Assembly (NCBI GenBank): GCA_019912505.1
Contig: JAIOIM010000014.1
Span: 1 to 5,906 of the forward strand
DNA: 5,906 nt
Reading direction: 5' to 3'
Origin: Ignavibacteriaceae bacterium
GTDB taxonomy: Bacteria > Bacteroidota > Ignavibacteria > Ignavibacteriales > Ignavibacteriaceae
The translations under genes and the position numbers were made by a program. Positions 1 through 5,906 of the stretch are shown in pieces (the first letter of the stretch is position 1; each line of letters begins with the position of its first letter). Below the pieces are notes generated by a model. It saw nothing but the letters and a program-made list of their open reading frames with translations. It was not told the origin of the DNA and did no database searches.

Positions 1-85
1 CTGGATAAAAAGTAAAAAATAAATATAGGCTTAAGTATATTTTGAAAATAAATGCCAAAATATTTTTTAATCAACAGTTTTTTTC

Positions 86-112
86 AAAAAAAACAGCAAA
101 AAACAAAGCTGC
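86..112 (-). terminator. Weak candidate intrinsic terminator after the lipoprotein gene
   Basis: Read on the minus strand, directly after the TAA stop, there is a CAGC (111-108) / GCTG (97-94) stem, extendable by one G-T wobble pair. It has a 10-base T-rich loop and is followed by eight Ts (93-86). The T-tract and the position just past the stop fit an intrinsic terminator, but the stem is only 4-5 pairs, so this is tentative. The rest of 1-85 is AT-rich with no gene visible. Confidence 0.35.
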
Positions 113-823
113 TTATTTGTAGCTTTTTAGAGCGGACTCATTAATTACTTTTACAATTTTTTTTGTACCCCTATCGATGATATAAATTATTGTACTGTCG
201 GCAAAAATATTTTGTTCAGAAAAACCTTCCAACCCGGCATAAAAATAATCGTCATCAAACGCAAACCCTTCAAAGCCGATATTTGATTTTACGAACTCGT
301 AAAACTTTTCCTTTGGCTGAATATTCAATTTCTTTATTGAAACTAAAGTGTCGGCAAAAATATTTTTATCTTTGAATTCAAGTTCATAAATTCCTGCAAA
401 GGATGTAATGTCAATTTCTTTTCGTTTGGAGTTCCTTTTTCCATAATTATTCCCTTCAATCGAGAGGAAAAGCTTGTTTTGTATTTTATCGTATCCTATT
501 TCTTCAAAATCGGGTTTAGGGAATGTATCGAAAAAAGCAATTACATTACTGCTAAAACTGATTTTGTCAATCTTAAAAATAGTATCGGAAGTTATAGTTA
601 GTCTATTCAGTCCGCCCACATCATCTGCGAGAAGAAAGTAGTTGCTCTCTCCTACTTCACCGATAAACGTAATACCGGATGTTTGATCGGAATGCAAAGA
701 ATCATCCATAATCCATCTTGGAAAAAATTCCGCTTCCGGTGCCTCTAAAAGTACTTTTACTTTATTTTCGGCACAACCGGTAAAAAACAAAATTGTTATA
801 AAAAATACTACTATGTGTTTCAT
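113..823 (-). CDS. Putative lipoprotein with beta-propeller-like repeats, function unknown
   Basis: The protein is 236 residues from the ATG at 823. It opens with a short signal peptide: K2-H3, a hydrophobic run at 4-15, and a lipobox FTGC with Cys17 as the lipidation site. It should therefore be anchored to a membrane after export. Three similar segments can be seen: SGITFIG...YFLLADDVG (49-70), FEEIGYD...LFLSIEGN (106-125) and FEGFAFD...YFYAGLEGF (184-201). Each has the form [E/S]-G-hydrophobic-D, then a beta strand ending in an acidic residue and Gly. This resembles blades of beta-propeller proteins such as the esterase-like phytase or SdiA-regulated groups; that assignment is inference from pattern only. 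Those proteins are usually longer, so this one may be a short or C-terminally shortened version. Start choice: a TTG at 826-824 is in frame one codon upstream and sits 7 bases from a GAGG site (837-834), while the ATG is 10 bases from it. I prefer the ATG, but either is possible. The gene is divergent from lptF and seems to stand alone. Confidence 0.8.
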   Translation of the reverse strand: MKHIVVFFITILFFTGCAENKVKVLLEAPEAEFFPRWIMDDSLHSDQTSGITFIGEVGESNYFLLADDVGGLNRLTITSDTIFKIDKISFSSNVIAFFDTFPKPDFEEIGYDKIQNKLFLSIEGNNYGKRNSKRKEIDITSFAGIYELEFKDKNIFADTLVSIKKLNIQPKEKFYEFVKSNIGFEGFAFDDDYFYAGLEGFSEQNIFADSTIIYIIDRGTKKIVKVINESALKSYK

Positions 824-833
824 CAAAAAATAA

Positions 834-837
834 CCTC
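834..837 (-). promoter_or_regulatory. Shine-Dalgarno site (GAGG) of the lipoprotein gene
   Basis: The minus strand reads TTGAGGTTA ahead of the start. GAGG ends 7 bases before the TTG at 826 and 10 bases before the ATG at 823. This leaves the exact start open by one codon, with no effect on the lipobox. Confidence 0.5.
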
Positions 838-892
838 AAGCGTTTTTAAATATAATAAAATTAACAAACAGTTAACGGTACCACGCGCTTCC

Positions 893-921
893 TTGTTAAA
901 CTTTTAACGCTTTTCTATATT
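893..921 (+). promoter_or_regulatory. Candidate sigma-70-like promoter of lptFG
   Basis: TTGTTA (893-898, four of six matches to TTGACA) and TATATT (916-921, five of six matches to TATAAT) are separated by exactly 17 bases. Transcription starting about 7 bases after the -10 box would begin at or next to position 928, the A of the lptF ATG. No Shine-Dalgarno-like purine run lies upstream of that ATG, so the arrangement predicts a leaderless mRNA. Caveat: bacteria of the Bacteroidetes group use a different promoter consensus, and AT-rich DNA yields chance matches. Confidence 0.5.
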
Positions 922-927
922 ACGTAT

Positions 928-2307
928 ATGATTTTATACAGATATATACTTCGCAACCATATTGCACCATTCTTATTTTCAGCTTTCACGCTCATGTGTA
1001 TTTTTATACTCCAATTTATGATGAAGTTTGCTGATAAATTAGTTGGCAAAGGACTTGATACATGGGTAATTATAAAACTTATAGTGCTTAACCTTGCCTG
1101 GATGGTTGTACTTGTTATACCGATGGCTACATTAGTGAGCACATTAATGGCTTTCGGCAACATGTCGCAAAACAATGAAATTACAATTATTAAATCATCT
1201 GGAACTAGTCTGTATAAAATGATGACCCCGGTATTAATTGCGGGTTTAATTATTGGTTATTTATTATTTGTTTTTAATAATGATGTTTTGCCCGATGCCA
1301 ATCATCAGGCAAAAGTTTTGGGACAGGATATCTCAAGAAAAAAGCCAACTCTTTCACTCGAACCCGGAATATTTTCGCAGGAAGTACCTAATTATGCAAT
1401 ACTCGCGCGCGAAATTGATCAGAAGAGTGGAAAACTTGGAACAGTAACATTATACGATTATACAAACCCGACAAAAATAAATATAGTAACTGCGCGAACA
1501 GGGAAAATTTATTTTTCTAAGGATCAAACAAAACTTATTATGGATTTACAAAACGGTGAAATACACGAGTCGGATGCAGCCGGCACAAATCTTTACCGCA
1601 AGTTAGTTTTTGAAAGTCATCGTATTGCAATGAACGCCGATCAATTTTCTTTTCAACAGAGCGGACCCGAGGGACCGAGAGGAGAAAGGGAACTTAGTAC
1701 ATCGGCAATGAATGCGATTGTTGACAGCTTACTTAAAAGTAAATTGGAATTTAAAAATGTATTGACAACTGAAACAAAAAGATATTTTTATATTGATTCC
1801 GCTTCAACATCATTAAATATAAAGCAGTCTGTTGTGCAAGATAAAGAATTAATATACATACGCGCTCTTGAAAAAATTAAAACTGCAAAAAATGTTATTG
1901 TTTCAAACCTAAAACGAATTGAATATGTGCAGGGTGAAATAGATAAGTATGATGTTGAAATCTACAAAAAATATGCCCTGCCGGCTGCGTGTTTAGTATT
2001 TGTTTTGATTGGTGCACCGCTTGGCACAATGACTCGGAAAGGCGGCTTTGGGGTTGCGGCAAGTATAAGTTTGTTTTTCTTTTTAATTTACTGGGCATTT
2101 TTAATTGGCGGCGAAAAATTAGCGGAGAGAAATTTCTTTGCTCCCTTTTGGGGAATGTGGTCGGCAAACATTGTAATATGTATTGCCGGTATAATTTTAA
2201 CATACAAAGCCGTGCAAGAAACAGTTACAATTAACTTCGATTTCTTAAAAAAATTAATCCCAAAACAATGGCGCGCCGAAGACGATAATGAGAGCGGAAA
2301 GCAATAG
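928..2307 (+). CDS. lptF: LPS export ABC transporter permease LptF (YjgP/YjgQ family)
   Basis: LptF is one of two inner-membrane permeases of LptB2FG, the ATP-driven complex that lifts lipopolysaccharide out of the inner membrane and passes it to LptC and LptA. The 459-residue protein has the family layout: an N-terminus MILYRYILRN typical of LptF, three membrane helices (about 13-33, 50-77, 100-118), a periplasmic beta-jellyroll (about 125-240), then three more helices (about 350-366, 373-395, 408-427). The cytoplasmic coupling segment that contacts LptB is visible as EITIIKSSGTSLYKMMTP (84-101). The loop after TM4 holds the family signature GAPLG with RKGGFG (362-375). Proteobacterial LptF is about 366 residues; roughly 60 of the extra residues lie at about 275-335, just before TM4, and include part of an isoleucine-heptad helix (317-345). 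The start is fixed by family alignment, although no Shine-Dalgarno site precedes it. LptF rather than LptG is called from gene order, the N-terminus and the EPGIF motif (145-149), which resembles the GQF stretch of E. coli LptF. The operon continues directly into lptG. Confidence 0.93.
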   Translation: MILYRYILRNHIAPFLFSAFTLMCIFILQFMMKFADKLVGKGLDTWVIIKLIVLNLAWMVVLVIPMATLVSTLMAFGNMSQNNEITIIKSSGTSLYKMMTPVLIAGLIIGYLLFVFNNDVLPDANHQAKVLGQDISRKKPTLSLEPGIFSQEVPNYAILAREIDQKSGKLGTVTLYDYTNPTKINIVTARTGKIYFSKDQTKLIMDLQNGEIHESDAAGTNLYRKLVFESHRIAMNADQFSFQQSGPEGPRGERELSTSAMNAIVDSLLKSKLEFKNVLTTETKRYFYIDSASTSLNIKQSVVQDKELIYIRALEKIKTAKNVIVSNLKRIEYVQGEIDKYDVEIYKKYALPAACLVFVLIGAPLGTMTRKGGFGVAASISLFFFLIYWAFLIGGEKLAERNFFAPFWGMWSANIVICIAGIILTYKAVQETVTINFDFLKKLIPKQWRAEDDNESGKQ

Positions 2308-3390
2308 ATGAAATTAATCGATAAGTATTTAATAAAACAATTCGTACAAACAATTTTATTTGGTTTGATTGCTTTTACATTAATTTTTGTTGTAATAGAT
2401 ATGATGGAAAACCTTGATGATTTTATCGATCTCAACGTTCCTTTCCAAATTATACTTCACTATTACATTGTCTTTTCCCCCGAAATAATAAAGCTGATGC
2501 TGCCGGTGGCGGTTTTATTTGCAGCGTTGTTTACTGCGGGGAAAGCGTCAAACCTCAGCGAGCTTACAGCAATAAAAGCAAGCGGGGTAAGTATGTACAG
2601 GTTTATGCTTCCGTTTTTGATTACAACTTTTTTTATTAGTTTGTTCTCGATATACTTTACTGGTTATCTTGTTCCAATGGCAAACAAAACCAAAATTGGT
2701 ATTGAAATGGAATATCTGAAACGCGGATTTATTTATTCGGGAAGCAACATTTTTTTTCAGGACAGCCGAAACCGGATAGTGAATATATCATACTTTGATA
2801 ATTCGAGAAACCAGGCAACACGCGTAAGTATACAGGAGTTCGATAAGCAAGATTTGACAAAAATGATTAAACGGATCGATGCAAACCTTTTAGCTTTTGA
2901 TTCTACTTCAAATAAGTGGGTAGCAAAAAATGGTGTTAAAAGAATTTTTAAAGGGAATGATGAGGATGCATTTTATTTTACAACATTAACAATAGACAAT
3001 TTAAATTTTACACCGCAGGAGCTGCTGTCCAAGCAGACAAAACCAGAAGAGATGAACTTGAATGAGCTAAAAAAATTAATTGATGCTCAACGGCAGGCAG
3101 GTAACAGTGCTAATAGTACACTTATAGAATACTATTCACGATTTTCATTTCCTGTAACAAGTTTAATTGTTGTGCTTTTCGGTTTGCCAATTTCTGCAAA
3201 TAAACGTAAAGGTGGTCTTGCTGTGCAGGTAGGTATAAGTATTCTTGTTACGTTTATTTATCTTGTTTTCATGAAGATTAGTCAGGCATTCGGTAAAAAC
3301 GGTGCGCTCGATCCCCTTCTTACAGCTTGGTTAGCAAACATAGTTTTTCTGGCGGCTGCGCTCATCAATCTACCGAGAATAAGACAATAG
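2308..3390 (+). CDS. lptG: LPS export ABC transporter permease LptG (YjgP/YjgQ family)
   Basis: LptG is the partner permease of LptF in the inner-membrane LptB2FG lipopolysaccharide exporter. The 360-residue length equals that of the E. coli protein, so no insertion is present here. It starts MKLIDKYLIKQF, matching the LDRYI-type N-terminus of LptG. Membrane helices fall at about 10-30, 59-79, 100-122, 280-297, 305-327 and 335-355, with the periplasmic jellyroll between at about 125-245. The coupling segment SELTAIKASGVSMYRFMLP (84-102) and the post-TM4 loop FGLPISANKRKGG (291-303) are the conserved family motifs. MNLNELKKLID (249-259) corresponds to the short conserved helix before TM4. The ATG follows the TAG of lptF with no gap. 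A weak GGA (2296-2298) inside the end of lptF could serve as ribosome site, so translational coupling and one mRNA are likely. Transcription should end at the hairpin at 3405-3443. The genes lptB, lptC and lptA are not nearby. Confidence 0.93.
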   Translation: MKLIDKYLIKQFVQTILFGLIAFTLIFVVIDMMENLDDFIDLNVPFQIILHYYIVFSPEIIKLMLPVAVLFAALFTAGKASNLSELTAIKASGVSMYRFMLPFLITTFFISLFSIYFTGYLVPMANKTKIGIEMEYLKRGFIYSGSNIFFQDSRNRIVNISYFDNSRNQATRVSIQEFDKQDLTKMIKRIDANLLAFDSTSNKWVAKNGVKRIFKGNDEDAFYFTTLTIDNLNFTPQELLSKQTKPEEMNLNELKKLIDAQRQAGNSANSTLIEYYSRFSFPVTSLIVVLFGLPISANKRKGGLAVQVGISILVTFIYLVFMKISQAFGKNGALDPLLTAWLANIVFLAAALINLPRIRQ

Positions 3391-3404
3391 TTTCTGCCAC
3401 AAAT

Positions 3405-3443
3405 AAAAAAACCTCCGATGTACAAACAACGGAGGTTTTTTTT
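3405..3443. terminator. Bidirectional intrinsic terminator between convergent units
   Basis: ACCTCCG (3411-3417) pairs perfectly with CGGAGGT (3430-3436) around a 12-base loop, and flanking A and T runs extend the stem to 13 pairs (3405-3417 with 3430-3442). On the plus strand it is followed by a run of eight Ts (3436-3443); on the minus strand the A run 3405-3411 gives seven Ts. It lies 14 bases past the lptG stop and 15 bases past the stop of the minus-strand barrel gene, so it can terminate both units. Confidence 0.92.
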
Positions 3444-3458
3444 AAGAAATATTAATCA

Positions 3459-4874
3459 CTAAAATTTCCAGCGCGATCCTATAGCAACTGAAACGTACTT
3501 TGCAGAACCGGGCGCAACAAAAGCCTGGAAGTCTGAGGTTGCTAAATTAAATTCAACAATACCTGCATCGAAGCCTAAACCAAAGCCCCAATTAAATCCA
3601 TCGGCACCGCCAAATGAGAAACCCATTCTTACATACGGAACATAATCCATAGGTTTCCATTCGGTTCCAAGTGAAAATCTTGGTGATTTTGAGTTTCCGG
3701 GCATCTCATTAAAACCTTGATTATAATCTATGGCTAAAAGCAACGTACCGGGTATTGCATCATCTTCTCCATCAAGCATGTAAGAAGCACCCAATCTTAA
3801 TGCAGTTGGAAGGCTTGTGGAGAATTCACCAATTGGTGATGCCTTACCTTTTATTTTATCTGCTAAAGTATCACGCTGCGCTTCGCTAGTAAAGTCATCT
3901 ATATATAAATCGCCTGTAGCAACAAACTGCGCGGCATGATTTTTCCATGTAACACTACCGATATCGGTAATGGCAAGCGCAAAATTCCACTTATCCATTA
4001 CTGCCGTAAATCCAATATCAAATCCAAAACCGTTACCGGCTGAAGAAGGAAAAAGTCCCATATTGGATTCAGTGTCAACGCTATCAAAATCATACTTTAC
4101 GCCAAAGTCTTCGCTGAAAGCTGTGTACGAAAGAAAATCGGCAGTACCGGAAATTGTATTATTCGTACCGGTAGTAAGATTAGTGTTAGCATGTTCTACA
4201 CCAACATAGGCAAAGCCCTGTACTAATTTTAATGTAATACCTGCTCCAATTTTGTCAAAAATTGTTTGAGGAATTTCCGGTATTTCTCTGGCGTATGACA
4301 AAGAATAATTTCTAAGCCACCACGCCTTAGCATCTGCATCATCAAAGTTATAGGTTTTACCTGTGGGGTTACCGGATAAAGCAATATCAACAAGTGCTTG
4401 CGGCAAATAAAATTTTCCGCCTATAACATCGTTGATAGAGAACGCAAACGCTCCAATATCCGGCGTTGAGTTGTAAGAAACAGTTAATAACCGTGTTGCA
4501 ACATTTGCAAATATGAAGCCGCCGTCTTTAAAAAGATCATTAAAATTCTTTTTATCATCGGCAGTTAGTGTCCTAGCTTTACCGTCAACACCGCCGAAGT
4601 AATAATTCACTTCGTCAATTGACATAAAGTCGGTACCTGACCTAAGCGTAACCATAGGAAGAGGCAGAACGGTTGCTAATTCAATATCATCAGGTTTATT
4701 ATAGATTAAGTTTGCGGGGTTGATGCCTATTGACATTACACCGCGTGTAGTAGCGTTATAAGTTTTAGCCATACCCATCGACCGTGCTTCTACTGTACCG
4801 GCAGAGCCGAATTGAGCAAAAGTGATAGAGGAGGCAAATATAAATATTAGGGTTGTTATAATTAAGTTTTTCAT
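3459..4874 (-). CDS. Outer-membrane beta-barrel protein, DUF5723-like
   Basis: This 471-residue protein has a Sec signal peptide (K2, hydrophobic 4-14, cleavage likely after Ala20 in ITFA|QF). The mature N-terminus ARSMGMAKTYNATTRGVMSIGINPANL (30-56) carries the SMGM...RG...NPANL signature. That signature is shared by DUF5723, TraF-like and PorV/FadL-like barrel proteins of the Bacteroidetes group. The remainder alternates hydrophobic and polar residues, rich in Gly and aromatic residues, in strands separated by Asp/Asn-rich turns (for example 285-305, 357-385, 398-447, 459-471). It ends in SRWKF: a C-terminal Phe is the usual barrel-assembly (BAM) recognition signal. The exact role is unknown; a channel, transporter or surface scaffold are all possible. 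Translation starts at the ATG with a strong AGGAGG site 7 bases upstream. The preceding gene ends 11 bases before it, so the two are co-transcribed. Confidence 0.85.
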   Translation of the reverse strand: MKNLIITTLIFIFASSITFAQFGSAGTVEARSMGMAKTYNATTRGVMSIGINPANLIYNKPDDIELATVLPLPMVTLRSGTDFMSIDEVNYYFGGVDGKARTLTADDKKNFNDLFKDGGFIFANVATRLLTVSYNSTPDIGAFAFSINDVIGGKFYLPQALVDIALSGNPTGKTYNFDDADAKAWWLRNYSLSYAREIPEIPQTIFDKIGAGITLKLVQGFAYVGVEHANTNLTTGTNNTISGTADFLSYTAFSEDFGVKYDFDSVDTESNMGLFPSSAGNGFGFDIGFTAVMDKWNFALAITDIGSVTWKNHAAQFVATGDLYIDDFTSEAQRDTLADKIKGKASPIGEFSTSLPTALRLGASYMLDGEDDAIPGTLLLAIDYNQGFNEMPGNSKSPRFSLGTEWKPMDYVPYVRMGFSFGGADGFNWGFGLGFDAGIVEFNLATSDFQAFVAPGSAKYVSVAIGSRWKF

Positions 4875-4881
4875 TTTACCG

Positions 4882-4887
4882 CCTCCT
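4882..4887 (-). promoter_or_regulatory. Strong Shine-Dalgarno site overlapping the upstream stop codon
   Basis: On the minus strand AGGAGG lies 7 bases before the ATG of the barrel gene at 4874. Its first two bases are the last two bases of the TAG stop (4888-4886) of the preceding gene. A ribosome terminating there would sit on the initiation site, which suggests translational coupling. It is much the strongest ribosome site in the window. Confidence 0.9.
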
Positions 4888-5906
4888 ATTCTTTATCATC
4901 TGGTTTAACAAAATATTTAACTCCGCCGAAAGCTTTCACAGTTAATTTTTGTTTGCCTCGTAAAGCAACTGTGGGAGGAGGGTTATTGTACGCATCCCTG
5001 GTTCTAACACTTACTGAGTATATCAAGTATCTTGCATCAGCAAATTTTTGAATTTGTGATGAATCTAATTGAATTGTAGTTGTACTAAAGGTATTTGTAG
5101 AAACTTCACCGTTACTACCTATTTGTGCACCAAGAAAATATAAAGAATCTTTACCGGCGTTTTTGGTTGCAGTAAATAATAGATTATAATTTTTGTCAAC
5201 GAGATCAGCCTTTAACCATGAAGTTAGCGGTATTCCGTTATCTATTTCAACGGTTAAGTTTGCACCTCGTCCATCACGGATTCGGTCGCGGTCGTCATCA
5301 GAAAGTTCAACCTCAGTGGTATCGGTAATTGTTGATTTTTTTAGCGCGAAGAAACTTCTCGAAGTAAACGATGTTTCAAAATTAACGCTGTCCTGATTGG
5401 TTGCAGTATGATAAGTATGATCATCATCGGGGTTCATAATATATTCTGCACTAACTGATACCTGATCGGGTAGAAATGTTAAAAACTCATTTACATTACT
5501 GTTTAGGTTTGTAAAACTTGTATCAAAAGTTCCGTTTTTAAAACGAAGTGTTAAATTAGGATTATTATTGAAAGCCAAAGTTATTGTTTGTCCGGTATTG
5601 CGCCGTCCAATTACTTTTAAATCTTTAACTTCAATATCAAATGGATTTGTTGCGGGAGATTTATAATGCGCGGTTAGCTTCAAATCAGCTTCACGCAAAA
5701 ATGCTTTATCCCTAAAATCAATAGCATCACCTAAATTTAAGTCATATGTCGTTTCGGTAACTCCAAGTGTTTTTACAGGGAGATAGCCAGTTGCCGAGCT
5801 GAATAAAAAGTCGGAACTGTATGCGCTTAGTAATGCGCTGGCAGCAAAATTGGTTGTAGTTTGTGCTTTTGCAATTAACCAAATTTGCCCTTTTAAAAAT
5901 ATCAAT
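4886..5906 (-). CDS. Beta-rich protein of unknown function, 5' end outside the window
   Basis: About 340 codons are open to the right edge with no stop, and the true start lies beyond it: the first in-window codon, TTG at 5905-5903, is internal-looking sequence with no ribosome site or signal peptide. I do not recognise a named family. Numbered from that codon, the sequence is rich in short beta strands and Asn/Asp/Thr turns, with no membrane helices and few Cys. Features include a D-rich stretch LSDDDRDRIRDGRG (201-214) and a compact C-terminal segment LTVEIDNGIPLTSWLKADLVD (217-237) running to the end. That segment reads like a beta-sandwich domain of an exported protein. An earlier segment, LPDQVSVSAEYIMNPD (145-160), may begin another such module. 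No barrel-type terminal Phe and no obvious sorting domain is present; it ends KPDDKE. It is translationally coupled to the downstream outer-membrane barrel gene, so a periplasmic or surface partner of that barrel is a reasonable inference, not a demonstrated one. Confidence 0.8.
   Translation of the reverse strand, partial: LIFLKGQIWLIAKAQTTTNFAASALLSAYSSDFLFSSATGYLPVKTLGVTETTYDLNLGDAIDFRDKAFLREADLKLTAHYKSPATNPFDIEVKDLKVIGRRNTGQTITLAFNNNPNLTLRFKNGTFDTSFTNLNSNVNEFLTFLPDQVSVSAEYIMNPDDDHTYHTATNQDSVNFETSFTSRSFFALKKSTITDTTEVELSDDDRDRIRDGRGANLTVEIDNGIPLTSWLKADLVDKNYNLLFTATKNAGKDSLYFLGAQIGSNGEVSTNTFSTTTIQLDSSQIQKFADARYLIYSVSVRTRDAYNNPPPTVALRGKQKLTVKAFGGVKYFVKPDDKE

Larger units (their letters stand above)
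824..927. promoter_or_regulatory. Divergent intergenic region between the lipoprotein gene and lptF
   Basis: About 100 bases lie between two oppositely directed start codons, so promoters for both genes are expected here. It contains four GTTAA/TTAAC elements (861-865, 871-876 as the full palindrome GTTAAC, 895-899, 904-908). The palindrome GGTACC (877-882) directly adjoins GTTAAC. TTAACAA (861-867) and TTGTTAA (893-899) form a perfect 7-base inverted repeat with a 25-base spacer. The second arm overlaps the candidate -35 box of lptF, so a repressor site is conceivable but not shown. I found no convincing -35/-10 pair for the minus-strand gene, only AT-rich sequence around 846-862. Confidence 0.45.

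Noticed and set aside
74..96. T7-C-A8 run flanked by CAG on both sides, as a hairpin
   Set aside because: Only A-T pairs can form and the flanking CAG triplets do not pair with each other; it is better read as the T-tract of the weak terminator next to it.
915..1175. Minus-strand open frame of 86 codons overlapping the lptF start
   Set aside because: It is a shadow of the lptF coding sequence and promoter region with no ribosome site.
2088..2435. Minus-strand open frame of 115 codons across the lptF-lptG junction
   Set aside because: It is antisense to two clear family members; the hydrophobic residues are a mirror of the membrane helices and AT-rich codons.
3970..4209. Plus-strand open frame of 79 codons inside the barrel gene
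   Set aside because: It lies wholly antisense to a well-supported signal-peptide/barrel gene, has no ribosome site, and its translation shows no family-like pattern.
5903..5905. TTG as the start of the right-edge gene
   Set aside because: No ribosome site can be seen, the following residues do not form a signal peptide, and the frame is open to the window edge, so the gene is most simply partial.
1..5906. Search for mobile elements, CRISPR arrays, tRNA or rRNA genes
   Set aside because: No transposase or integrase, no regularly spaced repeats, and no cloverleaf or rRNA-like sequence was seen.

Overview
This is an AT-rich bacterial window that looks like a chromosomal fragment from the Bacteroidetes/Chlorobi/Ignavibacteria part of the tree. 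That placement is an inference. It rests on the codon and base composition, a barrel protein with a DUF5723-like N-terminus, an LptF longer than the proteobacterial form, and mixed use of Shine-Dalgarno sites. The organism is Gram-negative: the window encodes an LPS exporter, a lipoprotein and an outer-membrane barrel, so nearly every gene concerns the cell envelope.

Layout. Positions 1-112 are AT-rich and non-coding, with a weak hairpin/T-tract downstream of the first gene. At 113-823 (minus) lies a small lipoprotein with three visible beta-propeller-like repeats. At 824-927 there is a divergent intergenic region with a well-spaced promoter-like element pointing at lptF. At 928-2307 and 2308-3390 (plus) are lptF and lptG, the two membrane permeases of the LptB2FG lipopolysaccharide transporter, with no base between them. 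A strong bidirectional hairpin terminator at 3405-3443 separates them from a convergent minus-strand unit. That unit is a large beta-rich protein of unknown function, cut by the window edge (4886-5906), followed after 11 bases by an outer-membrane beta-barrel protein (3459-4874).

How the genes work together. LptF and LptG form the transmembrane part of the ABC exporter that extracts LPS from the inner membrane. The ATPase LptB and the bridge proteins LptC/A/D are not in this window. The minus-strand pair is tightly coupled, because the stop codon of the first gene overlaps the Shine-Dalgarno site of the second. The two products are probably made together at the cell surface or periplasm, but their role is unknown.

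The region is mostly ordinary housekeeping envelope biology. The points most worth a second look are an isoleucine-heptad helix inserted in LptF, a predicted leaderless lptF transcript, the uncharacterised barrel/partner pair, and the short propeller-like lipoprotein. I saw no mobile element, CRISPR array, tRNA or rRNA.
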